This document shows positions 18,429 to 26,916 of a stretch of DNA of 64,000 bases, one piece after another. The DNA lies in the NCBI GenBank assembly GCA_002339675.1, contig DDKB01000001.1:62001-126000 (forward strand), in the 5' to 3' direction. The DNA comes from Stutzerimonas stutzeri (GTDB lineage: Bacteria; Pseudomonadota; Gammaproteobacteria; Pseudomonadales; Pseudomonadaceae). The position numbers and the translations under genes are program-made. Numbering within the stretch: the first letter of the stretch is position 1; every line of letters begins with the position of its first letter. The notes beneath the pieces were generated by a model. The model searched no databases. It saw only the letters and a program-made list of their open reading frames with translations, and was not told the origin of the DNA.

Positions 18429-19258
18429 GCCGTAGCGCTGGCAGCCACCTGGTAGGCGGTGAACTTGCGGATGTTGATCACGCCGGTGTCCAGCATCAGG
18501 TATTGACCCTTGATGCCGCGCAGGGTGCCTTCGACGATCGGGGTCTTTTCCAGATCGAGGCTGACGACCTTGGTCGGGTAGGCCTCGACCGGATAGCGGA
18601 TCTCCAGCACCTCGGCATCCGCCACTGGCTGGATCGCCTGCAGCCCGTAGCGCTGCTGCAGTTCGCGCAGCCCTTCGGCGCAGGCGTCGAATATGCGCTC
18701 GCGCACCTCGATCAGGTCGAGGGGTTCGGCATCGCCCTTGAGCAATGCACGCCAGTTGGTGCGATCGGCCACCTGGCTGCGCAGCAGGTCTTCGACCATG
18801 CCGGACTGCTGGCGCGTGGCGACGCGCATGATCGGCAGCGCCTGGCTGGCGCCTTGGTCGAGCCAGCGTGTCGGCAACTGGGTGGCCCGGGTGATGCCGA
18901 CTTTGATGCCGGACGAGTTGGCCAGATAGACCACGTGGTCGGTCATGCAGAAGTCCATGCCCCACTGCGGATCGCGGCAGGTGCCGAAATCGTGGTGGCA
19001 CTTTTCCGGGCTCATGATGCAGACGTCGCACTGCGGCAGCTTCTTGAAGCAGGGATAGCAGTAACCCTGACTGAAGCTCTTGTTGGTCTTGCGCCCGCAA
19101 TGGCTGCAATGGATGGCACCCAGGTATTCCAACCGCAGGGTCTTGCCGATCAGCGGATTGACCGGCACCAGCTGGTCATTCAAACGGAATGAATACTGTG
19201 CCTGCTCGCCCAGCTGGATTGACATCTTGCTCAGCGCGCCGCGTCCAAGTTCGAGCAT
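18425..19258 (-). CDS. DUF2797 family protein
   Basis: 277-residue protein of unknown function conserved in Pseudomonas and relatives. It contains a cysteine-rich N-terminal part (CSHCGRKTNKSFSQGYCYPCFKKLPQCDVCIM, spanning about residues 50-80, so at least six Cys in CxxC arrangements). Further on is CRDPQWGMDFC, followed by VVYLANSSGIKVGITR. These look like metal ligands, probably zinc. The open frame continues 65 codons upstream, but the ATG at 19258 overlaps the TGA of the DUF1315 gene and gives the normal length, so the two are coupled. The stop codon lies inside a REP-like palindrome. Confidence 0.88.
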   Translation of the reverse strand: MLELGRGALSKMSIQLGEQAQYSFRLNDQLVPVNPLIGKTLRLEYLGAIHCSHCGRKTNKSFSQGYCYPCFKKLPQCDVCIMSPEKCHHDFGTCRDPQWGMDFCMTDHVVYLANSSGIKVGITRATQLPTRWLDQGASQALPIMRVATRQQSGMVEDLLRSQVADRTNWRALLKGDAEPLDLIEVRERIFDACAEGLRELQQRYGLQAIQPVADAEVLEIRYPVEAYPTKVVSLDLEKTPIVEGTLRGIKGQYLMLDTGVINIRKFTAYQVAASATA

Positions 19259-19533
19259 CAGTGGCGGGTCCCGGAAGCCGGGGAGAACAGACTGGTGTCG
19301 ATGGGGGCTTTGCTCTTGCTCTTGGACGCACATTCCTGTCCGCCCATGTAGCCGGTGCGCTGCTCTTCGGGCAGGTTCTTCATTTCCCAGGCAATCATTG
19401 CGCCTAGGCAGGTTTCCTTCTGCTCGGGCGTCAGCTTGCGCCCGTCGCTCCACTTGCCCAGTTCGACGGCTGTCTTGAGGTTCTCGTAGATTTCAGGGGT
19501 GATGTTTTCGATGGCTTCGATAAAGGTCGACAT
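19258..19533 (-). CDS. DUF1315 (YeaC-like) small protein
   Basis: 91-residue cytosolic protein resembling E. coli YeaC, of unknown function. The core runs from MSTFIEAIENITPEIY through LAMIAWEMKNLP-like residues; the C-terminus is lysine/serine rich. I took the ATG at 19533 (MSTFIEA) over an upstream in-frame ATG at 19554 because it fits the family start. It is the first gene of a two-gene unit with DUF2797 (ATGA overlap). Confidence 0.85.
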   Translation of the reverse strand: MSTFIEAIENITPEIYENLKTAVELGKWSDGRKLTPEQKETCLGAMIAWEMKNLPEEQRTGYMGGQECASKSKSKAPIDTSLFSPASGTRH

Positions 19534-19634
19534 GGCCGGCTCCCAGGGAAACAAGCGCGCATTCTAACGGAAGAAACCGCATCCGGCCGCAGGCTTCGAG
19601 CGGCCACGCGGATCGCGCAACGACGCGCCGTAGC

Positions 19635-20507
19635 TCAGAACAACCCGTGCAGCCGGCGGCGGGCTATAAAGCCGCCCGCGACGCCGGTAACACATCCAGC
19701 GACCAGCCCGCCAACATGCGCCGCGTTGGCGATGGCCAGCGAGCCAAAGCTGACGACCTCGATAACCCCGGTGAGACACACCACCAGCCAGACCAGCATC
19801 AGCACCACCACGCCAGGCGGCAGGCGGTAGGCCTCGTCCGGCGCCAGCTTCTGATACAGCCAGCAATGCCCCAGCAGGCCGTAGAGCACACCGGACAGGC
19901 CGCCGAAGATTCCCGGACCACCGAAACCGTATTGCGCGAGGTTCGAGACGACCGCGAACAACAGCGTCAGGCCGAGGAGCGCCCAGGCGCCCTGGCGATG
20001 CTCGATTCGCCGGCCGAGCTCCCAGTACCACATGGCATTCATCGCCAGGTGCAGGAAGCCGAAGTGCACGAAGATCGGCGTGACAAGGCGCCACCACTCG
20101 CCTGCAGCCAAGCTCTGCTCGAGGGTGGCGAAGTAGGCGTAGTCACCATCGATGCGGAAATCGGTGAAACTCAACCAGCGGATCGCTGCGAAGTTGTCAC
20201 CCAGCATCGTGACCGCGGCGCCGATCAAAGCCACCAGCAGCACCGCTGCGGTCAGCGGGCTGCGCCGCAGGCTGGCGACGAAGCCACCGCCGGGCCGCCG
20301 GGCAGGTGCGGTTACCGCGGCACCGTCACCATGCGGGTAGCGCTGATACAGCTCGCGGACCTGCTCGACGATCTCCGCAGGCACCCGCACGACCTGCTCG
20401 CCGGAGTCCTCCGAGACACGACAGGGCACCTGCAGCCGGCGCAGCAGCGCCACGAAACCGCTCAGGTCCTCGGATAACGGCAGGCGCAACGCCTCGATCA
20501 CAGCCAT
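19635..20507 (-). CDS. Rhomboid-family intramembrane serine protease
   Basis: 290-residue polytopic membrane protein. It has a cytoplasmic N-terminal domain of about 80 residues (GlpG-type), then six hydrophobic segments. The catalytic serine lies in GLSGVLYG (about residue 205) and the histidine in NAAHVGGL (about 266), with the HFGFLHLAMNAMWYWELG loop typical of active rhomboids. Such enzymes cut single-pass membrane proteins; no substrate is evident here. The start codon abuts the stop of the metallophosphoesterase gene directly, implying co-transcription with it and NAD kinase. Confidence 0.93.
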   Translation of the reverse strand: MAVIEALRLPLSEDLSGFVALLRRLQVPCRVSEDSGEQVVRVPAEIVEQVRELYQRYPHGDGAAVTAPARRPGGGFVASLRRSPLTAAVLLVALIGAAVTMLGDNFAAIRWLSFTDFRIDGDYAYFATLEQSLAAGEWWRLVTPIFVHFGFLHLAMNAMWYWELGRRIEHRQGAWALLGLTLLFAVVSNLAQYGFGGPGIFGGLSGVLYGLLGHCWLYQKLAPDEAYRLPPGVVVLMLVWLVVCLTGVIEVVSFGSLAIANAAHVGGLVAGCVTGVAGGFIARRRLHGLF

Positions 20508-21467
20508 CTACTGCTCCACGTCCACCCAGACGAACTTCGCCGGGTCGAGTCGGGTTTCCTGATCAAGCCGGTAAGCCACCAGCTTGCCGTATTTCACCGC
20601 GCTGTAATCCAGGCACGCCAGGTTCGCCCGGATCGGCGCCGGCATGCCACTGCGCCAGTAATGCCCGACGAACAGCAGTGGTTCGTCCGGGCCATAGAGA
20701 AACAGGCGACTCTTCTGGCTTTCGCTGAGCGGCAGGCGCGCTGCCTTCTCGGGTAAGCCGTCGGGCTGAAAAACCACATCGCCATAGGTCTTCGGGTTTT
20801 CCTCCCAGAACTTGGTGCGGAAGAAGTTGCGCGTGAAGCCTTCCGCGCTGGTCAGTGTCAGGCCAGCGGGAAGCGGCATGTCGGTGCCACGCAGCAGGCG
20901 GTCCAACGATCGGGCGGCGAAACCACCAGCAAAGGCCGCGTCGCGCAGGAACGCGGAGTCGAGCCGTCCCGCCGCCAGCCGCTCGCGCAGCTGATCGATG
21001 ACCTGGTTGTCCCAGCACGCATGCACGACGCGAAAGCGCTCGGCCTCGATGAACAGCGGCAGCTCCATGAACCAGCCGAGGAAGGCCTTCCACTCGTCGG
21101 CGTAATGCTCGAACTGCTCGAAGGTCTGGCGCAGCAGCATCTCGTACCGCGGCGAGTGATCGCGGACAAAGGCCTTGCCGCTCTCCGCCGGCGCCGGCGT
21201 ATGCCAGCCCAGCGCATTGAATTCATGGTTGCCCATCGCACAGTGGGCCTGGCCCGCCTCGACCATGTCGTGTACCAGATGCAGGGCCTCGCGGATGCGC
21301 GGGCCACGGTCGATGATGTCGCCGAGAAAGATCACTTGCCGGCTCGGATGGCGCCAGACACCGGCATGGCGTCGATAGCCCAGCAGGTCGAGCAGGTCCG
21401 CCAGGGTATGGGCGCAACCGTGCACGTCCCCAATCAGGTCGTAGCTGCGCTCCGGGTCGACGATCAC
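20508..21467 (-). CDS. Metallophosphoesterase (calcineurin-like)
   Basis: 319-residue protein with the complete two-metal phosphoesterase signature: GDVHG (residues 13-17), GDIIDRG (49-55) and GNHE (79-82). This places it with PrpE/ApaH-like and serine/threonine-phosphatase-type enzymes; the substrate cannot be read from the sequence. I chose the GTG at 21467 because it overlaps the TAG of nadK and follows a GGAGGGG ribosome-binding site. The frame is open 16 codons further upstream. Confidence 0.9.
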   Translation of the reverse strand: MIVDPERSYDLIGDVHGCAHTLADLLDLLGYRRHAGVWRHPSRQVIFLGDIIDRGPRIREALHLVHDMVEAGQAHCAMGNHEFNALGWHTPAPAESGKAFVRDHSPRYEMLLRQTFEQFEHYADEWKAFLGWFMELPLFIEAERFRVVHACWDNQVIDQLRERLAAGRLDSAFLRDAAFAGGFAARSLDRLLRGTDMPLPAGLTLTSAEGFTRNFFRTKFWEENPKTYGDVVFQPDGLPEKAARLPLSESQKSRLFLYGPDEPLLFVGHYWRSGMPAPIRANLACLDYSAVKYGKLVAYRLDQETRLDPAKFVWVDVEQ

Positions 21468-22354
21468 TATTCCCCTCCACCGAGGCGGCTGCCCCAGCCA
21501 AGCTTGGTCCTGCATACCTCATAGTAGTTGTGATCGAGCGGGTGGATCAGATGCAGCTTCTGCGGCTTCTTGCGCACGGTGACGGTATCGCCCGGCGCGC
21601 AGGTGAAGTGGTTCTGGCCGTCGCAGGAGACCTGCGGGTAGATCTGCATGTTCGGCGACACCACGATCTTCAGCTCGCTGTTGCCGTCCACCACGATCGG
21701 CCGGCTCGACAGGGTGTGCGGGTACATCGGCACGATGACGATGGCGTCCAGACGCGGGTGCATGATCGGCCCGCCCGCTGATAACGAGTAGGCCGTCGAA
21801 CCGGTGGGCGTCGCGACGATCAGGCCGTCGGCCTTCTGGCTGCAGACGAACTGGCCGTCGATGTACAGCTCGAACTCAATCATCCGTGTCGACTTGCCCG
21901 GGTGCAGCACGACGTCGTTGAGTGCATCGCCCTCGCCGATGGATTCCTCGAAGCGCCGCACCTGGGCCTCGAGCAGAAATCGGTTCTCCAGGGTGTACTG
22001 GCCGCTGAGCACCTCGGCGACCTTTTCTTCCAGCTCGTCGGGACGGATGTCGGTAAGAAAGCCCAAACTGCCCCGGTTGATCCCCAGCACCGGGACGCGA
22101 TGCCGCGCCATCGCCCGCGCGGCGCCGAGCAGGCTGCCATCGCCGCCGACGACGATGACCAGGTCGCAGGAGTCGCCCAGCCGTTGCCGCGACGAGGTCT
22201 GCATGCCATGCCCGGGCAGCACCTCGGCGATGTTTTCTTCGAGAATCACGTGCAGATGCCGCGCCACGAGGAAGCGTTTCAGTCGGCGAATCGTGTCCAG
22301 CACCTGCGAGCTGCCCAGGCGGCCGATGATGCCGATGTTGCGGAACTGGTCCAT
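21467..22354 (-). CDS. nadK: NAD kinase
   Basis: 295-residue ATP-NAD kinase making NADP from NAD. The GGDGS motif (VVGGDGSLLGAARA, near residue 70), GINRGSLGFLTD, and the NAD-binding DGLIVATPTGSTAYSLSAGGP are intact. The frame is open nearly 100 codons upstream, but the ATG at 22354 has GGGAG 6 bases before it and gives the standard start MDQFRNIGIIG. First gene of the nadK-metallophosphoesterase-rhomboid unit, divergent from the DUF1853 gene across 203 bases in which I could not define a promoter. Confidence 0.97.
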   Translation of the reverse strand: MDQFRNIGIIGRLGSSQVLDTIRRLKRFLVARHLHVILEENIAEVLPGHGMQTSSRQRLGDSCDLVIVVGGDGSLLGAARAMARHRVPVLGINRGSLGFLTDIRPDELEEKVAEVLSGQYTLENRFLLEAQVRRFEESIGEGDALNDVVLHPGKSTRMIEFELYIDGQFVCSQKADGLIVATPTGSTAYSLSAGGPIMHPRLDAIVIVPMYPHTLSSRPIVVDGNSELKIVVSPNMQIYPQVSCDGQNHFTCAPGDTVTVRKKPQKLHLIHPLDHNYYEVCRTKLGWGSRLGGGE

Positions 22355-22557
22355 TGAAGCTCCCTGAAAGGCGTGACTGATGACGGGCAGGCACAAGGAC
22401 GGGCTGGCCGGCCGCAGCGAAACAGGCACTGGATTGGTGTCACGCGACGGCGCTCGAGTTCCGCCCGCGCGCCGCGCGGACCCTCGTTGCCATGCGGCTG
22501 CGCGATTATGGGCGAAAGCCGGAAGTGGCAGCAAACCATCGCGTCTATGCTTGTGGC

Positions 22558-23487
22558 ATGAGCCGTTCCTGCCTTGCCGAACTTCTGCCTCGCCTGGCGC
22601 ACCCCGAAGTGCGGGACCTTGCCTGGGCGCTGCTCTCGCCGCCACTGCTGAGCGACACCCCAGCGCCGCAACGCAATCCGCTGGCGGCCAGCCGCTGGGC
22701 CGAGCGCCCCGCGGAGCTGGCCGACTGGCTGCTGTCCCATGACAGTCAGCCAGGTGCGCTGCAGGCCTGGCTCGCGCAACGCAGCGTTCGCCGGCTGGGC
22801 CTGTACTACGAGCGCCTCTGGCAGTTCGCGCTGAGCCAGGCTCCCGACGTCGAGTTGCTGGTGGCCAATCTTCCGGTGCGCGAAGGCGGCCGTACCTTGG
22901 GCGAGCTGGACCTGATCCTCCTCGATGCCGAAGGCGTGCATCACCTCGAACTGGCCGTGAAGTTTTACCTGGGCCTGGGTAACGGCGACCGGCACCGGCA
23001 TGATCACTGGCTTGGCCCCGGCAGCCACGACCGGCTGGACATCAAGCTGCGCCACCTGTGCGAACGCCAGCTGCAACTGACGTCCAGCGAACCGGCTCGG
23101 GCGCTGCTGCGCGAGCTGACCTGCCGCGAAATCCACAGCGCGCTCTGGCTAGGCGGCTACCTGTTCCAGCCCTGCGCGGCCGACCAGGCGCTGCCGAGCG
23201 GGGCCAACCCGCTGCACCTCGGCGGCCGCTGGCTGCATTACCGCGAGTGGCCGCAGCTGGCCGCCTGTGACACCACGGCGAACTGGCAGCCGCTGCTGCG
23301 CGGGGACTGGCTGGCCCCGGCACGTCTGGCGCCGGCTCAGCGGTGGACAGCCGAGGCCGTCGCCCAGTGGGTAACCGAGGTGCAGCACAAGGGCGCGCGG
23401 CTGTTGATCCGGATCGAGCCGGACGCTGACGGGCACTGGAGCGAGCGCGAACGTCTGTTCGTCGTCCCGGATGGTTGGCCGGCGTGA
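22558..23487 (+). CDS. DUF1853 family protein
   Basis: 309-residue soluble protein of unknown function. The centre contains GGRTLGELDLILLDAEGVHHLELAVKFYLG. The E-L-D-x-n-HLE-x-A-K-F-Y pattern resembles the acid-acid-E-x-K arrangement of the PD-(D/E)XK nuclease fold, which is the basis for grouping this family there. I chose the ATG at 22558 (MSRSCLAELL); an earlier in-frame start at 22492 would add 22 residues without family character. It lies opposite nadK and is followed after 73 bases by chrA. Confidence 0.82.
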   Translation: MSRSCLAELLPRLAHPEVRDLAWALLSPPLLSDTPAPQRNPLAASRWAERPAELADWLLSHDSQPGALQAWLAQRSVRRLGLYYERLWQFALSQAPDVELLVANLPVREGGRTLGELDLILLDAEGVHHLELAVKFYLGLGNGDRHRHDHWLGPGSHDRLDIKLRHLCERQLQLTSSEPARALLRELTCREIHSALWLGGYLFQPCAADQALPSGANPLHLGGRWLHYREWPQLAACDTTANWQPLLRGDWLAPARLAPAQRWTAEAVAQWVTEVQHKGARLLIRIEPDADGHWSERERLFVVPDGWPA

Positions 23488-23560
23488 AGGCGCGCCGGGC
23501 ATATCCGTCATATACCGCCTGCTAGACTTCGCCGCCGACCCGCATCCTTGAGCTCGATCG

Positions 23561-24781
23561 ATGCCAGCTGCCCCGCCACACCCGCCGCCAAGCGAGCGCG
23601 CCCCGGAGCGCGTCTGGCTCCTGTTCGGCATTTTTCTGCGCCTGGGACTGATCGCTTTCGGCGGCCCGGTGGCGCACCTGGGCTATTTTCGGGAGGAATT
23701 CGTCCACCGCCGCCGCTGGTTGGACGAGGCAAGCTACGCTGACCTGGTTGCGCTCTGCCAGTTTCTCCCAGGGCCAGCCAGTAGCCAGGTCGGGCTGGCC
23801 CTCGGCCTGCTACGCGGTGGTTATCGCGGGTCACTGGCAGCATGGGCCGGATTCACCCTACCCTCCGCGCTGGCGATGACGCTGTTCGGCCTGACCCTTG
23901 GATACGCCAACAATCCGCTGCACGTCGGCGTGCTGCATGGACTGGAGCTGGTTGCTGTTGCCGTCGTGGCGCTGGCCGTCCTGAACATGGCACGCACCCT
24001 GTGTCCCGACCTGCCGCGTCGAGTGATCGCAGGATTCGCGGCCATCGCCGCGCTGTCCATGCCCGGCGCCTGGGTGCAGCTGGGGATCATCGCGACAGCC
24101 GCCGCCATTGGCGCGAGCGGGCTGCGTGCAAGCCGCCCAACGCAGGCCAACACGATGCATCACGCCGGTTCGCACAGGGTCGCGCTGAGCTGCCTGCTGG
24201 CCTTCTTCGCGCTGCTGCTGGCGCTGCCCGTGCTGGCTAGTCTATCCGGCCTGCAAGGGCTGGCGCTGATCGACAGCTTCTACCGTACCGGCGCCCTGGT
24301 GTTCGGCGGCGGTCACGTCGTGCTGCCGATGCTGCAGGCTGAAGTGGTTCCGCACGGCTGGGTAAGCGAGGACAACTTCCTGGCGGGCTATGGCGCCGCG
24401 CAGGCGGTGCCCGGTCCGCTGTTCACCTTTGCCGCCTTTCTTGGCGCGGCGATGCACGACGGCGTGGCCGGTCTGGGCACGGCTGGTCTCTGCCTGCTGA
24501 CGATCTTCTTGCCGTCGTTCCTGCTGGTCTTCGGCGTGTTGCCCTTCTGGAGCCGGCTGCGCGCAGCCCAACGCGCGCAGGCTGCGCTGGCGGGGGTGAA
24601 TGCGGCGGTGGTCGGCCTGCTGCTGGCGGCTCTCTACGATCCGCTGTGGACACACAGCGTGGCGAGCACAGGTGATGTGATATTCATCCTGATCGCCCTG
24701 TTTGCGCTGCATCTCGGCAGGCTGCCGCCCTGGCTTGTCGTCGTGCTAGGCGCGCTGGCCGGCAGTCTGCTGAAAGGCTGA
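23561..24781 (+). CDS. chrA: Chromate transporter, ChrA family (two-domain form)
   Basis: 406-residue inner-membrane protein of the long ChrA type, in which two homologous halves face opposite ways. The N-terminal half carries FLRLGLIAFGGPVAHLGYF and QFLPGPASSQVG. The second half repeats FYRTGALVFGGGHVVLPML and AAQAVPGPLFTFAAFLG. About ten hydrophobic helices are present. Members with this architecture export chromate by proton exchange, though some act on other anions. There is no chrB/chrF regulator nearby. Start ATG at 23561, weak ribosome-binding site. Convergent with the cNMP/rhodanese gene across 53 bases. Confidence 0.92.
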   Translation: MPAAPPHPPPSERAPERVWLLFGIFLRLGLIAFGGPVAHLGYFREEFVHRRRWLDEASYADLVALCQFLPGPASSQVGLALGLLRGGYRGSLAAWAGFTLPSALAMTLFGLTLGYANNPLHVGVLHGLELVAVAVVALAVLNMARTLCPDLPRRVIAGFAAIAALSMPGAWVQLGIIATAAAIGASGLRASRPTQANTMHHAGSHRVALSCLLAFFALLLALPVLASLSGLQGLALIDSFYRTGALVFGGGHVVLPMLQAEVVPHGWVSEDNFLAGYGAAQAVPGPLFTFAAFLGAAMHDGVAGLGTAGLCLLTIFLPSFLLVFGVLPFWSRLRAAQRAQAALAGVNAAVVGLLLAALYDPLWTHSVASTGDVIFILIALFALHLGRLPPWLVVVLGALAGSLLKG

Positions 24782-24834
24782 TGAGTACCTCGGACCCGTC
24801 GCACCTGGCGCACTGGGCCTGTGCCACCTGAGGC

Positions 24835-25941
24835 TCAGCCGCTGCGTTCGGTGCGCCCGCCGGAACGCGCCAGATAGCCGCTGCCCTGCTCAGCCATCAG
24901 CGCGGCGTAGTCAGCGGCCGACAGCCCGGCGATCCCTGCGCGCAACGGGTAGGCGGTGAAGCCCATCTGGGTGAGCAGGAAGACCGCGCTGGCGCTGCGT
25001 TTGCCACTGTCGCAGTAGCACAGATAGACGCGCTCCCTGTCCAGCAACCGGGTCTTCAGGCGCAGCAGGTGCAATGGCATGTTCAGCGCCCGGGCCGCAT
25101 GGCCCTGCTCATATTCTTCCTGCAGACGCACGTCCAGCCACTGGGCACCCTGCGCGATCAGGACGCCAGCCTGCTCGAAGTCGACTTCGGCGACCACCGG
25201 GGCCTGCAACAGCTCGATGAAGTCCTGCCGCTCCAGACGCAACACACAGGCGTCCTCGAGCAGCGTGACCGTCGCATTGCGAGGCCGCTCGGTCAGCAAT
25301 GCCTCCTCACCGAAGCAGGCGCCGATCTCCAGTTCGGCTACCACCTGGCGCTCACTGCCGGCACCGGTCATGACTTCTGCACGGCCGGACTGAAGAAAAT
25401 AACAACAGTCGCCGACATCGCCCTCACGCAACAGCACATGGCCCGCCGGCAGATGGATCTCGCCGAGCCTGGCCAGCATGGCGCGGACGTTCTGCGCTGG
25501 CACCCTGCCGAACAGCGGATTGTCCAGCAGGGCCTCGAGCCAGTCGGGCAGACCATCCTCCGATGCGAGTTCGAGGAGCAGGTCGGCATGGTTCTGTTGC
25601 CAGTTGACCAAGCGATCCAGCTCACGGCTGTCGATGACCAGGACTCTCGCCTCGTCGAGCGCCTGGGCCCGCTGCACCCCACTGCCGACACCAAAGGCAT
25701 GGGCGCTCTGCGCCGAGCCGCCGACCAGGATGCGCTGGCTGCCATCCGCGGCGTACAGGGCCAGCTGTCCATCCAGCAGGAAAAACCTGGACCCTGCGCA
25801 CGGTTCGTCATCGAACAGCCATTCAGCCGCCTTGAGGGTCCGCGGCTGCAGTTGTGCGCGAAACGACTGCAGCTGGCGGGGCGATAGAACGTTGAGCGGT
25901 ATCAGGTGGCGTAGCGAGTCGGGGAGCAGCGGCTTGTTCAT
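24835..25941 (-). CDS. Cyclic-nucleotide-binding and rhodanese domain protein
   Basis: 368-residue cytosolic protein. Residues about 15-125 look like a degenerate cyclic-nucleotide-binding fold. Residues about 150-260 form a full one (PAGHVLLREGDVGDCCYFLQSGRAEVM then IGACFGEEALLTERPRNATV, the phosphate-binding cassette). Residues about 275-350 are a rhodanese domain with the active-site loop CDSGKRS. No DNA-binding helix-turn-helix follows, so it is not a CRP-type regulator. The frame runs far upstream, but MNKPLLPDSLRHL at 25941 is the sensible start, 23 bases after the PLP-enzyme stop. It may couple nucleotide sensing to sulfur transfer. Confidence 0.85.
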   Translation of the reverse strand: MNKPLLPDSLRHLIPLNVLSPRQLQSFRAQLQPRTLKAAEWLFDDEPCAGSRFFLLDGQLALYAADGSQRILVGGSAQSAHAFGVGSGVQRAQALDEARVLVIDSRELDRLVNWQQNHADLLLELASEDGLPDWLEALLDNPLFGRVPAQNVRAMLARLGEIHLPAGHVLLREGDVGDCCYFLQSGRAEVMTGAGSERQVVAELEIGACFGEEALLTERPRNATVTLLEDACVLRLERQDFIELLQAPVVAEVDFEQAGVLIAQGAQWLDVRLQEEYEQGHAARALNMPLHLLRLKTRLLDRERVYLCYCDSGKRSASAVFLLTQMGFTAYPLRAGIAGLSAADYAALMAEQGSGYLARSGGRTERSG

Positions 25942-25964
25942 CCAGAAGTCCGGCAGTTCGTGGG

Positions 25965-26894
25965 TCAGCGCAGCAGCTCGTCCAACTGCGCCTGGGCGGC
26001 CCGACGGCCCTGCAGACCGCCGGTATGCACGAAGATGAGCCGCGTGCCGGCGGCAAAATACCCGGCCTCCACATAAAGGCGCAATGCCATCATTGCCTTG
26101 GCGGTGTAGACCGGCTCGAGCGGAATCCCACTGAGGCGCTCGGTTTCGACCAGAAATCGCGCCAGCTCCCGATCGAAACGGCCGAAACCGCCACGGCAGG
26201 CATCGATCAGTCGGTATCCCGCCCGTGGCACGCCGGCGGCGTCGAGCAGACCGTCGACCGTCTGCGAGACGCCGCGCAGCCAGGGGCCGGCCAGCGCGCC
26301 ATGTACCGGATGCCCCATACCAACGGCCTCGCCCATTACCAGGCCCGCCAGCGTGGTGCCGGTTCCCGCGGCGAGCCACCAGCCGTCGTGGTCTTCCCAG
26401 CCAAGAGCGGCGAGTTGTTCGCGTACCTGCGCCACCAGCGGTGCGCAACCCTGGGCGCCGGCCAACCCCCCGCCGCCTTCCGGCAGGCAGAGAAACTCGG
26501 GGTAGCGCTCACGCCAGAGGTCGAAGAAGTCAGCGCGGTGGCGTTCGCGGTAGCCACCATAGCCCAGCCAGTGCAACCGCATGCCGAACGCATGCAGATC
26601 CTCAACCGTCGGCGTCGACTGCGGCTCGCCGCGCAGCAGGCCGACACTGGGCAGCCCGGCGCGCCGCGCGGCGGCAGCCAGAGCGTGCAGGTGGTTGGAA
26701 TGGGGCCCGCCGAGGCTGATCAGCCCGCGCGCGCCGCTGGAGCGGGCGGCGCGTAGCGGCAGAGCAAGCTTGAACCACTTGTTGCCGGAGACCTCGGGAT
26801 CGATGAGGTCCAGGCGCAGAACCGCCAGGCGCACCGCAGCCTGAGTCAGCCACGGCAGCTCGACTGGCTGCAGCGGGACATGCGCGGGCTGCAT
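25965..26894 (-). CDS. PLP-dependent D-cysteine desulfhydrase / ACC deaminase-like enzyme
   Basis: 309-residue fold-type II PLP enzyme. The Schiff-base lysine is K39 in SGNKWFKL, followed by the GGPHSNHLHALA phosphate and substrate loop and the glycine-rich AAGTGTTLAGLV. This pattern fits D-cysteine desulfhydrase and 1-aminocyclopropane-1-carboxylate deaminase relatives; sequence reading alone cannot separate these. ATG at 26894 chosen (MQPAHVPLQPVELPW); upstream codons in the same frame overlap the preceding gene. Short spacers on both sides (22 and 23 bases) suggest a three-gene operon with the coiled-coil protein and the cNMP/rhodanese protein. Confidence 0.85.
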   Translation of the reverse strand: MQPAHVPLQPVELPWLTQAAVRLAVLRLDLIDPEVSGNKWFKLALPLRAARSSGARGLISLGGPHSNHLHALAAAARRAGLPSVGLLRGEPQSTPTVEDLHAFGMRLHWLGYGGYRERHRADFFDLWRERYPEFLCLPEGGGGLAGAQGCAPLVAQVREQLAALGWEDHDGWWLAAGTGTTLAGLVMGEAVGMGHPVHGALAGPWLRGVSQTVDGLLDAAGVPRAGYRLIDACRGGFGRFDRELARFLVETERLSGIPLEPVYTAKAMMALRLYVEAGYFAAGTRLIFVHTGGLQGRRAAQAQLDELLR

Positions 26895-26916
26895 CAAGAT
26901 GCGATCCGGCAACCGC